Of a DNA stretch of 64,000 nt, positions 22,075 to 32,876 are shown piece by piece; position 1 is the stretch's first letter; each line of letters begins with the position of its first letter. Location of the stretch: assembly GCA_001910725.1 (NCBI GenBank), contig MJGA01000007.1, positions 744,001 through 808,000 on the forward strand, given 5' to 3'. The DNA is from Phanerodontia chrysosporium. Its lineage: Eukaryota; Basidiomycota; Agaricomycetes; Polyporales; Phanerochaetaceae. The translations under genes were made by a program, and so were the position numbers. The notes under the pieces are model-generated. The model searched no databases and was not told the DNA's origin. It saw only the letters and a list, made by a program, of their open reading frames with translations.

Positions 22075-23321
22075 ATGCGCCCCGCCACCGCCCTCCACGT
22101 CGTCCTCGCCCTCGCAGGCCTCGCCGGTGCGGCGCCTGCCAGACGCCACGCGTCTGTCGCCGCACTCGCGAGCAGTGACGTCGCCGCATTCCGGCCGTAC
22201 ACGCACTACGCGAGCGCGGCGTACTGCAGCGCGGCGGCCACGCGCGCGTGGACGTGCGGCGCAGACTGCGACGCGAACCCGGCCTTCGTGCCGACTGCGG
22301 CGGACGGCGACGGCAATGGCGAGCAGTGGTGTGCGTATACTTATTTTCCATGTGCCAAGCGTTTGGACACCGCCGAGAGCTGAACCGGCTGTGACAGGGT
22401 ATGTGGGCTTCGACCCCGCGCTTCAGACCGTCATCGTGGGACACCAGAGCACCAATCCGTCGGAAATGTGCGTTCCTCATTGCATTTATTCTTGGCGCCA
22501 ACGTGCGACTTGCTTACCTGGCGATGCAGCCTGCCCTTGCTCACGGACGCCGATATCCTGCTAGGCCGGCTCAGCTCGTCTCTATTCCCTACCGTCGGCT
22601 CAGGTGTCCTGGTCCATAGCGGCTTTCGTGACGCCCATGCCCGGTGCGCCTTCCCTCTGCGTCCTGTGTCGCGATGTGTGCTGATTGTATCGATCAGATC
22701 AGCAGGCGATGTGCTTGTAGCTGTGCAGGCGACTATGAGCCAGTACCATACGAACGAGGTGACGTTGGTCGGCCACTCTTTGGGTGAGGGCATTCGAAAT
22801 TCTTCCGTCCATCCTCTGACAAGCGGCATCTGCCACTAGGCGCGGCAATTGCTCTCCTCGACGCGGTGTACCTGTCGCTGCACCTTCCTGGCGCGACCAT
22901 CAAAACCGTGGTGTATGGTCTGCCCAGGGCAAGTCCCGTCTCTACCTCTCCCTGTCGACAAGACTGACGCAGCGACGCAGGTTGGGAACCAGGCCTTTGC
23001 AGACTACGTCGACGCCCACGTCGCCTCGCTCAGCCACGTCAACAACAAGCGCGACCCCGTGCCGATCATGCCTGGCCGGCTGCTCGGGTACCACCATCCG
23101 TCGGGCGAGATCCACATCAACGCGGGCGGCACGTGGATGGCGTGTTCTGGTACGGCAATATCCCCCCGCTTTGCGTGCGCTGGAACTGACCGACGGCGCA
23201 TACAGGCCAGGACAACACAAACGCCGAGTGCGAGGTCGGCGCGGTGCCGAACGTCCTGTTTGCGGACGAGGGCGACCACGACGGTCCTTACGACAGTATC
23301 GTCATGGGCGCAGGCTGTTGA
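22075..23321 (+). CDS. Secreted class 3 (fungal triacylglycerol) lipase
   Basis: Alpha/beta-hydrolase of the Rhizomucor-type lipase family, 299 aa. Exons 22075-22330, 22398-22467, 22530-22643, 22698-22783, 22840-22928, 22981-23149, 23206-23321. Signal peptide MRPATALHVVLALAGLAGAAP. Family marks: WYVGFDPALQTVIVGHQST, LVHSGF, the nucleophile elbow VTLVGHSLGAA (Ser of GHSLG, split by an intron after the G codon's first base), VVYGLPRVGN, then NNKRDPVP (catalytic Asp region) and GYHHPSGEIHI with the catalytic His. Cysteines near the ends could form the usual disulfides. Intron 5 uses a GC donor (GCAAGT) with a normal CAG acceptor. Likely hydrolyses extracellular acylglycerols; substrate not determinable from sequence. 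Confidence 0.92.
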
Positions 23322-23786
23322 TTGGCCTGGTGCTCAACCGCTGTGTCTTTCGCCGCTTTTCGTTTTTCAGGATCAATTTTGTCGCTCATTGCACGAAACA
23401 CACTCTTTTGCCTTCACTCGTTATCACTAGGTTAATATGTCCTTATATCTCAATAGGTTATGTGTCAATAGGTTATTCTGTAGCTCTAGGTTATGTAGTC
23501 GTAGCAATGTTACTTGATACAAGAGATTCTGCGAGCAACGTCGAGTCGTCACATGTCGGCTGGCGCCACAAAAAGCCACGAGAATGTTCATGATCACAAT
23601 AACCAGTTATTTCGTGGCACAAAATCTCGCTTCACGCGTTGGCCCTCCTCAAAGAGCGACACTAGGTGTCGTGTTCTGCAGCACATTGAGAGGGGAGGGG
23701 TCGCTACGTGAGGTGACAATTACATAGATAAACAAATACATCCTGGCAAAATTATCACGCTATGATACATCCAACGCGCTATACAT
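23322..23786. other. Convergent 3' region of lipase and Hua1-like gene
   Basis: AT-richer spacer between two converging genes. Apart from a short TAGGTTA repeat cluster nothing is seen. Confidence 0.5.
23428..23493 (+). repeat. Four TAGGTTA units in 66 bp
   Basis: TAGGTTA occurs at about 23428, 23454, 23469 and 23487; the middle two are in CAATAGGTTAT. Short, imperfect, just behind the lipase stop; possible 3' processing signal or chance. Confidence 0.4.
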
Positions 23787-25371
23787 TCAAGGGAAGGTCC
23801 GTCCGAGTCCATCACACACATTACACGTCTCCTCAAAGATGATGAACGTCGTGGTTCCGCGCCCGCCGCAGCGCCAGCAAAGCTTCCCGCCGATGCGCGG
23901 GTCGCCGGGGCGCACGACCGTCGCGCCGGGCGGCGGCGCACGCGCGTACGCCGTGCTCGGGCCCGGCGCCGGCGGGCTGTGGAACGGGCCCGCGAAGCCC
24001 GCCGCGGGCAGGAACCCGCCGTTCGCCATCGGGATGCCGGTCGCGTGCGCCGCGGCGCCGGGATAGCCTGCGCGCGACGTCGACGCAGACCGCACGACCG
24101 CGGCGTGCTGCGGCGGCGGCGGGAAGCGCGGTGCGCCCGCCGGGCCCTGCGGCAGCGCGGGCAGCGGCTGCTGGAAGTTGTTGCCGTTCGCGTTCGGCGT
24201 GCCCCACGGCGCGTACGTGAGCGGGCCGGCGAACGGCTTGGCGTACTTGGACCAGCACTTCATGCAGGGGTTCGACGGGTCGAGGTGCTTGTATCCGGTG
24301 TTGTTGCCTGTCCGCAGGTGTCCGTCAGATTGCGTCGAGGATGAGAGGAGGCACGCGGGCACGCACATTTCGAACACTCGTACCCCTGCGGATAGACCAG
24401 CACCCTCCCGTTGTTCATCAGCGGATGCCCTGGCACCGGCTGAATGGTTGGTCTGCCATCGTCAGGGATGCTGCTCTGCGCGCCAGAACCATTCGCCGGT
24501 GGAGCCGGCGTAGATCCGTCGGGCGAGTGACCCGGGGGCGGGCCAGGGGGTGGGGCAAACTGTGGAGGACTGGTCGCCGCCGGCGGCGGCGGCGGCGGAG
24601 CGTACTGCGAGCTGGGCCCACCGAGGATCCCGCCATCGTCGGCGCCCGCGGCGTAGAAGTCCCGCGCAAAGTCGGACGCGGGCGGTGGCGCAGGGCTGGC
24701 GAACGATCCGCCCGTGCGGTGGTGCGTCGGCGAGAGCGGGTGTTGCGGGGGCGCGGGCGGGGCAACGACAGTGCGGCGGTACGAGGAGCCCGTCGCGGTG
24801 CGCGACACACCGCCGGGAAACTGACTCCAGCTCGCGGGCGGCCACTGCGCCTGCGCGGGCGGGCGCTGCCACGGCGAGCTCAACGGCGGGACGGCGCGGC
24901 TTGGAGTCTGTGCCTGTCCGAACGGCCGCCGCGGCCCCAGCTCGACCGTCGTCTCGCCGTGGTGGATGTCGGGTGCAGGTGTGTATGGAGGGGGTGACTC
25001 ACCGCGCAGGAGCTCCTGCAGGTCGCTATCGCGGGGCAGCGGAGGCAGGGGTGGGCTCCCGACGGGGGCTGATGCGCTTCTGGGGGCTCGCTGAGCTGTG
25101 GGGGGCTGCCTGGCGAGGCTTGGCTTGTCGTGGATGGCCGCGATGGCAGTGACGGGATGTGCGGTGGGGATTGCTGCGCCGGACTTGGGCCTCTGCTCGA
25201 CCCGGAATCAGATTCTGGTACATCCCGCTCTGTGCCAGGTATGCCTGGCGGAGAGCTCGGTCTGGGAGGTATCGGAGGGGGCGGCCCTCTGGTGTCTACG
25301 GTGTCGCTGGCGGATGCTTCCGGTTTCTGTGCAGGGCTTGCCCTACGTCGGAACGGGTTGTTCGTAGCCAT
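23787..25371 (-). CDS. HUA1: Hua1-like proline-rich zinc-finger protein, probable single-base loss
   Basis: Two exons, 24367-25371 and 23787-24307. The N-terminal 330 residues are Pro/Ser-rich and disordered with PPPY-like motifs (SPPPYTP), which would bind WW or SH3 domains; yeast Hua1 links to actin patches and ubiquitin ligase. The C-terminal zinc-binding module is diagnostic: ECSKCNNTGYKHLDPSNPC, MKCWSKYAK and, at the very end, CWRCGGRGTTTFIIFEETC, NVCDGLGRTFP, a DnaJ-type set of CxxC pairs. The frame of the first 105 residues or so and the frame of the rest differ by one base; the switch lies near the C run at 25064-25068. A missing C fixes the phase. An alternative is an intron at a GTGAGT near 25003, but it would remove a stretch (PPYTP...GPRRPF) that I believe is conserved. 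Function is by family. Confidence 0.82.
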
Positions 25372-26262
25372 ATTGATGCGAGCAGGGCAATGTCAAGACA
25401 GTAGACTACTATAACAGAGGTTCTATGCCATAGGACCAGACAAGCTTGGTGCAGAGATGAACTGAGGAGAGAGCCGTGCAGGAGTATGCAGTGTAGGTGC
25501 ATCATGCTCGCGAGTCGAAAGCTGCGCGCCGGGCCGACGCATATGGCAACAGCGAGATAAATCCGATCGGGCGCGAAGATAAGATAACCTAGCGCACTCG
25601 GCCTGTCTTCAGCAACGCGCCACAGGTACGGTTAGGTGAGTTTTAACGATGGATGTATCAACCTTGGAACGGTTTATATACGCGGGCAACGGGGTAACGT
25701 ACGATAAGCCTGACATTCTCGTGCACTGCCGTTTGACCAAAAGAAGCCTAGCACTTGAAGGCAGTACCTGCTACAGTCGCAGAACTTCTCCATGCACATG
25801 CCAGAATGGCTACTATGGCGCTGCCTGACAAGTCACCAGCGTCGCAATAGGTGCTTCAGCGCACATTGCCCATGCAGAACACATCCATGCCTGAGCTGAG
25901 CGTGGCACAGATTGGCCGTAGTCTTAGAAGCACGTAGAGCCGCCCACGACACGGCGACGGTAGCGACCCGCTGTTGGCAGCTAGACGACATCGACGGGGC
26001 TCTGTGGCGGGAGCCGCCGCGGCCCGCCGCGCTTCACTACCAGATGTGCTTCTCGGAACGCCTACGTATGCGCATCAACGAACCCACTGCCTGTTTGGCG
26101 GCGTCCGACCCGTCTCACCGATGCTGTCACGCCCCACGTGCAGTGCAGCAGACGTCAGGAAACCACAGACGCGGATCTATATAGCGCATAAGGTCAGCGG
26201 ACGACCTGCTCGTCCAGCACTCGCTCGACGACCGAGTCCTCTCACATCGCCGTCTGCCGCGC
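25372..26262. other. Divergent promoter region, Hua1-like and CFEM genes
   Basis: 890 bp without a gene. A TATATAG box at 26178-26184 sits about 80 bp before the CFEM start. Nothing else recognised. Confidence 0.55.
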
Positions 26263-26613
26263 ATGTTCGGTGTGAACACGCTCGCTGTCTTTGCCGCGCT
26301 CGTCGTCGCAACGCACGCACAGCAGCGCTCGTCCAACCGCATCCGCCCGGACACCTGCATCCCGGACTGCCTCAAGCACGCCGCGTCTGCCACCGGGTGC
26401 ACTGGCTCGTGAGTGCGCACGCTGGTCCGGACGTATCCTGCCTGAGCTCATCCGTCGGACAGCACCGAACTGCACTGCATGTGCTCGAGCATGGCGTTCG
26501 AGGCCTCGTTTGTGTCGTGCCTCCAGTTCAACTGCAGACCATCCCAGCTGCAGGCGGCCTACTCGCTGCTGCAAGTGGAGTGTGCTATCTTGGGTGGCTC
26601 TGGGTTGCGATAA
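26263..26613 (+). CDS. Small secreted CFEM-domain protein
   Basis: 98 aa in two exons, 26263-26408 and 26463-26613. Signal peptide MFGVNTLAVFAALVVATHA, then one CFEM domain fills the rest: the eight cysteines occur as TCIPDC, TGC, HCMC, SC, NC and EC in the expected order. CFEM proteins sit at the fungal cell surface or are secreted; some bind heme or iron, others act as effectors. The Asp that contacts heme in heme-binding CFEMs is not at an obvious position here, and there is no GPI signal, so it is probably a free secreted protein. The splice site between Gly and Thr keeps phase. Confidence 0.88.
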
Positions 26614-26853
26614 TGGCCGGATGAAAAGGATGCAGACGGGAAACATAGATGCTGTGCTCGTGCCAGAGAGAGGACGTTTTTCGACACAGATAAATACCAG
26701 ATAACGGGGGCTAATACTTGCTGCTCATATTGTACATGATTACTCTACATCTCCTCAGGACTCCTCTGTGTACTACGTTGCAAGAATTGATCTTCGCCAC
26801 TGTTCAAGCTGCATAGACAGGCGTTGTCTTTCAGTCTGTCCGAGCAGCCGTGC

Positions 26854-26900
26854 ATATTCTACGTAAGAAATAGCGAGGCGCTATTTCTTGCGCAGAATAT
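26854..26900. repeat. 47-bp palindrome
   Basis: Outer arms ATATTCT/AGAATAT and inner arms AGAAATAGCG/CGCTATTTCT pair exactly, with a 5-nt unpaired bulge on each side and a 3-nt loop. Could be a decayed terminal repeat of a small transposon or a transcribed hairpin. Confidence 0.65.
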
Positions 26901-28686
26901 ACGCCACCGTACGACTGATCGATTCAGTCGTCCCAGATGCGGCGAGCTTCAGCTGATCACGAGGCAGGCTGTATATTAAGATAGAGGTGCGGACGGACGG
27001 GCCATCCTGCATACGCAACGTGCCTCGCGTGGTGAACTGGAACCCCGACAACGCTGGAACCAAGCAGGCGGAACAGGACGAGGTGCGACAGTGCGTACAG
27101 CCAGACGGGCCTCGCACCCAGCCCTTTTATACACCTCCGACCACGCGAGCGCCTTTTGCACGACCCAGCACTCTGGCCGTCGCACGCCCGCGGGCCTCCC
27201 TTGGCTGAGCCGCGGCCCCATGCGAGCACAAGATGCAGGGGCACAGGCGCCACGCCAGGCTCGTATCCGCTCTGATCGCCCCGCGCGTCCGCGCGTCCGC
27301 GCAGCCTCTGGCGGCGAGCGTTTTCTCCCGGTCCAGGGTTCTCGCACCGCCGCGGAGGCCCCCACCCTGCTGGACGCCCCCGGCACGCGCACACGGGCCC
27401 GTGCCGCCGGCGAGAGCTTGAAGCGTCGTTGGCAGCTCCCGCGCGTGCGGCCCGCCTGCAGAAGCCGCGGCTGTCGCGAGAGGTTGTGAGGCGTGCGGCG
27501 TGCGCTCTGTGGGCGACAAGGGGGACGCAAGGGTCTGTGGCGGGGGCGACAGTGGCAGCAGCGAAAATGCTGCAGCCTCGTGACGGGCTGCTGTCCGGCG
27601 GGAGCGATCGGAGCGATTAGGGCTGTGTTCGACGCGCCGTCAGGCTCCACGGGAACGCGGGCGGAGGACCAGCGAGGCGAGGCGCACACTGTCATAGTCG
27701 AGTGCATTGATTCCGTAATGTGTCTGCGGGCCTGACGCGCTGAAGCGACCTCAGGAGGGGCCATCGGTGATATACGACGTCTTTCACGCTCGCGAGATTC
27801 ATGTAGTGATCTATGCTGGTTGGAACGTCCGGAAACCTTGATCCAAGCGGTCGACCAAGTGAGGTTGGGGAGGCGGCAAGGCGTTCGCTGTGTCCATCTA
27901 GGCGACGAGATGCCCAGCCGGCGGACGCGCGCTGTGGTCTGTTCGGTCGGCTTCGCCAGCCTTCCAGGAGCTTCGAGCCAGTGCGACGGAGGTGGGAGTG
28001 ACAGCGGCCATACGGAGGACGAGAACGGGTGGATCAAACGTTGACGTGTGCCGCGGCTGTCGATGACAAAGCGCGCCGCCGTCTGTCCTATCGAAGCAAA
28101 TCCCGTGTACGTCACAGAACGAGCGCGCCAGGGCGAAGGCGGGGCAGAGGGGAGCCAGCAGCGTGAACCGAGGAGCAGAGCCTAGAAAAAAGCAGAACGC
28201 TGGCAGGCCGTCAGAGGGCACGGCGGTGCGTCTTGGGACGTCCTCGCTGTGCGCACGGGGTTCCAGGGTCCGGTTTCACAACCCACCGTGTTGACGTCTG
28301 TTGACGTCGCCTTCGTCCGTGGTTTTCGCACTTTTGCCTGTCTGGGCGTGGGAAAGGCTCTGCGTGCAGCCTATTGCCTCCGCGATTATAGCAGCCTCTG
28401 CGCGGGGTATGGCATGTCGCATGCCATTCATTGTTATGCCCTCCGCGTGCCACGAGGACCCCCGCCGATGAGCCTCTCTGGCCTTGTGACGAGTCCGTCC
28501 AACGTAATCGCACAGACGTGGAGATCTGGGGACAGAAACGTACTCGCGCAAAGCTCGCCTCGAGATGGCAGCGGCCAGACCCCTGCTCTGAGCACCATCA
28601 GCAATTTGTAGCTATGGAATTCTCGGTGATTCCTGTACCTCTAACTCAGTTTCCCACGAGCAGCGGGTGTAGTAGAGACTGCAAGG

Positions 28687-28716
28687 CTTTCAAGCTTGGA
28701 GCTTCAAGCTTGAAAG
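28687..28716. repeat. 12-bp perfect inverted repeat
   Basis: CTTTCAAGCTTG and CAAGCTTGAAAG separated by GAGCTT; the arms contain HindIII-type AAGCTT palindromes. Confidence 0.6.
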
Positions 28717-29621
28717 TACGAACTGGCTCGTAATTCCCATGGAGACATGTCGCAGAAGAGTTTCAGTATGATCGGGGGCAAACATGGATACCTTCCGTGT
28801 ATGGTATAAGCTCGGTTATTCGGTGATGGCCGGGTGCACGTTGCGTGGCGAGCCCTGTTCGTTTTCTCTGGATTCCCGCCACAACTCGCCAGCAGCGCGG
28901 CATCCGAAAAGCCATGCGTGTATCAGAACACACCTTAGAAAAATCTACCAGGACTCGTGACCGCGGCCTACAGCGCTGAGCTGCCGCATGGCGCTGTACA
29001 AGACCCAACCTCACGCTGGGCATGCACGGCGACGCCGCCGTCCGTCCGGCTATGGGCAGCGCGTATGCCGCCATGGCACGGGACGTCGGGCGACGGCGTT
29101 GTACGGCGTGGGCATCGATTTGGCGGCGGGCTGGCTCAGGAGTCCGAGGCGGTGGGAACGCGTCCGTTCCCTTCGCACTTTCCAATGTCCAATCGAAATG
29201 GGCTACGCCGCGTCGAGATGTCGGACGCTGTGTGCCACATGCGAGCGCTCGCTCGTCTGCCCCTGCGAACATGGCATGCCCCCTCCCAACCCTGTTCTTG
29301 CGTACTTCCAGCGGCAGCGAGGGGAGGCGAGTAGCTGTCTGGCCTAACGGGGACGTCAAGCACGGTCTCAGCGGCGGCAGGGAAGCAGATCGCCGTGCTT
29401 GGACTCTCTATTTTTGATCCGCCCATGTGTTTGCCCTGCGATGGAATCGGACCCCTCCGCGACTCTATACGTCCAACGCCGCCCAGCGATGTGGTTCCCC
29501 ATCCTGCCCCCATGCCCCCGTTTCTCGCCGCCTCACCGCGACAAAGCTTTATATACCACCCTCATCGCATGCCCAACGCGACGCTCATACCGCGCACACC
29601 TGTATCGAGAACGCGTTGACG

Positions 29622-31312
29622 ATGTCACGTCCGAGGCTGCGAGCCGCCATATGGTCAGTCTGTGAGTCTTCTCGTCCGAATCACCATCTGACGGCATGCA
29701 GCGGAGCCGGCGTGGGAGGACTTGTCCTCGCCGCCGCACTCTCGCAAGTCTCAGACATCGAAGTCGACGTATACGAAGCCGCAAACGACCTTGCCCAGGC
29801 AGGGCCGGGGGTCGGCCTGTGGCCGCGCTCATGGAAAGCCCTGCAGGCCCTTGGGCTGGCACAGGACCTTGCGCGTGCCGCCATCATCCCGCCCGAGCGC
29901 ATCGTCCCGGTCGCTTTCAACCTGCGCAAGGGCGACGACGCGTGCGGCGGCACCACGTTCGCGCAGCTCGCCACACCCGGTGCGCGCGCCCCCGGCTGCC
30001 CACCGCGCTCCGCCCGGCTCACGCGCGCCCCCTCTAGGCATGCTCAGCTTCCAGCGGCGCGCCTTCCAGCGCGCCCTCCTGCGGCAGCTCGCGGCGCACG
30101 CGTGCCGCACGCACACGGCGCGGCGCCTCGTCTCGTTCGCGCAGCCGCGTGCGCCCGCAGAGCCGATCCAGCTGTGCTTCGCCGACGGCTCCGCCGCGGC
30201 GTGCGACGTCCTGGTCGGCGCGGACGGCGTCGCCTCCGCGGTGCGCGCGGGCATGCTCGGCGCTGTGGCCGACGAGCTCGACGCGCAGGGGGACGCAGCG
30301 GCAGCGGCGGCGGCGCGGCGGCGCGCGCAGCCCGTCTGGAGCGGCACCGTGGCGTACCAGACGACCGTCCCTGCTGCGGCGCTGCGCGCCCGCGCGGCGG
30401 ACCACCGCGCCCTCCAGGCACCATATGTCGTGCGTCGTTCCGCGTCCCCGCGCACCGCGCTGACCGTGCCGCTGACCCCCCAGTGTCGCAGTATCTCGGC
30501 AAGAACGCGGAGTTGACGGCCTACCCCATTGCGCGCGGCACGCTCGTCAGCATCGCAGCGTTTGTGGCGCAGCCAGGGCGCGAAGGCACAGAGTCTGACA
30601 TGCCGGTGGTCTGTGAGGTCCGTGGCGACGAGGTCGCGCAGGGATTCGTGGGGTGGGAGTCTGATGTGCAGGCGCTGCTTGACGTGCGTACTTTGTCCCT
30701 GCATCGTGAGATGCTAGGTTGCTGATGCGACCTCTTCCCCCCCTAGTGCGTCACGACTGCTAGCCGCTGGGCAGTGCACACGACTGCCCCTCTGTGCAGC
30801 TACGCACATCGGCGTGTGGTTCTTATTGGTGACGCGGTATGTTTCTGAGCGCGTCGGTTGTTGGGAGTCGCGGCTGATAGACAGGCTGACAGGCACATGC
30901 GATGACACCCTACCAAGGCGCCGCGGACGGCCAAGCTGTCGAGGCGAGTCGTCTCCAAAATGTGCGAGTGCACGTGCGACTAATGGGGAGGGGTCCAGGA
31001 CGCGCTCGTGCTGTCAGCGATGCTCAGTCATCCGTCGACGACGGTCCACACGCTCGCGCGAGCTACGGAAATATATGACTCTGTACGCCGGCCCGAGGCA
31101 TCGCGCGTTGCTGCTATCTCGCGTGACGCTGGCCTGCTGTACATGCTCAGCTATCCAGGACTGGTACCAGACGATGACGGGGCGGTCACGAGCGGACCCT
31201 GGGAGACATCTCCGATCGCATACGACGAGACTGGGTGTGGGCATGGGACACGAGTGCGCAAGCGGACCTGGAGAACGCGGTTGCGATGCTACAAGCTGAC
31301 GCAAAGTGTTGA
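29622..31312 (+). CDS. FAD-dependent monooxygenase (salicylate hydroxylase-like), one apparent frameshift
   Basis: Flavoprotein of the group A hydroxylase family that uses NAD(P)H and O2 to hydroxylate aromatic substrates. Exons 29622-29653, 29702-29979, 30038-30433, 30484-30683, 30747-30836, 30893-30943, 30999-31312; about 453 aa with one base restored. FAD site ICGAGVGGLVLAAAL (GxGxxG) with VDVYEA, ligand contacts GVGLWPRSWKALQ, the DG motif VLVGADGVASAVR, and the second FAD motif RRVVLIGDAAHAMTPYQGA. Intron 6 has a GC donor (GCGAGT). In the last exon the frame breaks near 31178-31190; beyond it the neighbouring frame gives the expected C-terminus (RRDWVWAWDTSAQADLENAV, ending QADAKC). The published frame as it stands would give an unrelated tail. 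Substrate unknown; no cluster partners nearby. Confidence 0.9.
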
Positions 31313-31862
31313 GCTTGTGGTGTGTGACATGTCCGCCTGAACGACCTTCTTTTGCTTCATCAAGGTATACTTGGAGCAGATAGTAAGTACGCCGTTTGTA
31401 TGTTGTTATAGAGAGCCCACAATGGATACCTCCGCCTCAGTCGAACGACGGTGCTTGGGTTTCCATCGTCACCGTCCTCTACAGCTATGCGCCCGCTGAC
31501 GTCGCAGAGAATATCCACAGAATATCGTGGAAGAGGTGGATGGTTCGAGAGCAGCTCATTGCCCCAAAACGGAACTCAACGCCTACGTCATCAGGCGTCT
31601 ATCCCAGAGCCCGCGCGGCGAACCGAACTCTACGGAACACACGAAGCCTTGGTGCGTATTCCGCGTCGAAACGCACGTCTCTCGAAGGCTCTCTCGCAAT
31701 GAGCGTTAGCGCCGCGTCCCTGGAGGTATAAAATCCCCGTCCTTGCGACGGAGGCTCCTCAGAAACAGACGTTAACGTAGTTACTGGACAAGCGCGAACT
31801 ACCCTTAACTTCCTTTCTCCCTCTTTCTCTCCACCTCTCCCCTTCTCCCCCTCTCAGACACC
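31313..31862 (+). promoter_or_regulatory. Upstream region of the Hsp20 gene
   Basis: TATAAAA at 31727-31733, about 130 bp before the start, and a CT-rich leader at 31800-31858, typical of strongly expressed fungal genes. Several GAA and TTC pieces (31510-31700) resemble partial heat-shock elements but none has the full spacing of three units. Confidence 0.45.
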
Positions 31863-32460
31863 ATGTCTCTCTCCCGCTTCTTCTACGAGCCGTTCTACTC
31901 CCTCTCCGACTTTGACCGCCTCTTCGACGAGGCGTTCAACGCGCGGACGAATGGCAGCAGCGGACCTGGCGGCCAGCTCACGCGCCAGGGAGACAGCGGA
32001 TCCACCAAGTCTTTGAGGCCACGGTGCGTGCCCCGTCGTTGACTGCAGGCGCCCAGGGACTGTGTGCTGACTGCGGCCGCAGGATGGACGTGCACGAGGA
32101 CGAGAAGTCGAACACGGTGACGGCGACGTTCGAGCTGCCCGGCCTCAGGAAGGAGGACGTGAACATCGACGTCCGCAACGACGTCCTTACCGTCTCGGGC
32201 GAGTCCAAGTTCGAGCAGGACAAGGACGAGAACGGCTGGGCCGTGCGCGAGCGCCGCTACGGCAAGTTCTCGCGGTCGATTCCGCTCCCGCAGGGCATCA
32301 AGGTAAGCATGTGTCCCTTCTGTAGCCCGGACGGCGACGGTGCTGACGACCTGCTGCGCAGCCCGAGGAGATCAAGGCGTCGCTCGAGAACGGTGTGCTC
32401 ACCGTGACGTTCCCGAAGACTTCTCCGGAGCAGGCTCCAAAGAGGATCACGATCTCATAG
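31863..32460 (+). CDS. Small heat shock protein, Hsp20/alpha-crystallin family
   Basis: ATP-independent cytosolic chaperone that holds unfolding proteins in oligomers. Exons 31863-32023, 32083-32302, 32362-32460; 159 aa. N-terminal arm begins MSLSRFFYEPFYSLSDFDRL (the F-x-x-F-D-R-L type found in fungal Hsp16/Hsp20). The alpha-crystallin domain runs from about residue 54: RMDVHEDEKSNTVTATFELP, LRKEDVNIDV, LTVSGES, RYGKFSRSIPLP and the consensus ASLENGVLTVTFPK. The tail has the I-x-I element KRITIS that docks on neighbouring subunits. Intact and compact. Confidence 0.95.
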
Positions 32461-32876
32461 AGGTCGTCACGCTCTTTTCAATACTCGGATTTGGGGGATC
32501 ATGTAACACAGTACCTTGTACTTTTGAATCCAACATCCTTGCATTGGAATTCCTTGTTTCACTAGTGTGAGGTCGAGATGTATAAGATGTGAATCAGGTA
32601 GCATTGGTATGCAGAGCACTACTGCCATGCTTCGGACCCCTCCAGCGGAGTCAACAGAAACAGCAGAAACATAACAGTGGGTGGTTTCTTTGCCGTGACG
32701 CCACAACGCCTATCTCGTGGCTTGCTCGCGTGGCTCAAGATCACGTGCCCTATCTTTTGTGAGCGCCGAGCGCTCTTGCCTCGCACACTGAACTTCTCCT
32801 GCTGCTCCTCCAGAGCCTGCGCCTCCTGCCTTGCGCCTCCTACACGCGTGCTCTCCACCCAGACCCGCCGCAGAAG
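32461..32876. other. Spacer between Hsp20 and Pom34 genes
   Basis: 416 bp; holds the Hsp20 3' flank and Pom34 5' flank. No clear element seen. Confidence 0.5.

Larger units (their letters stand above)
26614..29621. other. 3-kb intergenic stretch with two perfect hairpins
   Basis: No recognised gene. Between about 27.1 and 28.1 kb the sequence is GC-rich and open in many frames on both strands, including a 379-codon reverse frame (26976-28115) whose Ser/Arg/Pro-rich product looks like noise. Two strong inverted repeats are listed separately. TTGACGTC occurs twice near 28290-28307 (bZIP-like sites, not interpretable alone). A TATATA at 29550 is the likely TATA box of the next gene. Confidence 0.5.

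Noticed and set aside
24950..25010. Intron in Hua1-like exon 1 starting at GTGAGT
   Set aside because: It would restore the frame but would remove a PPxY-containing stretch that I think is conserved; kept only as an alternative.
26976..28115. 379-codon reverse open frame
   Set aside because: Low-complexity product, no motif, within a GC-rich block.
31490..31700. Heat-shock elements before Hsp20
   Set aside because: GAA and TTC pieces are present but none forms three properly spaced alternating units.
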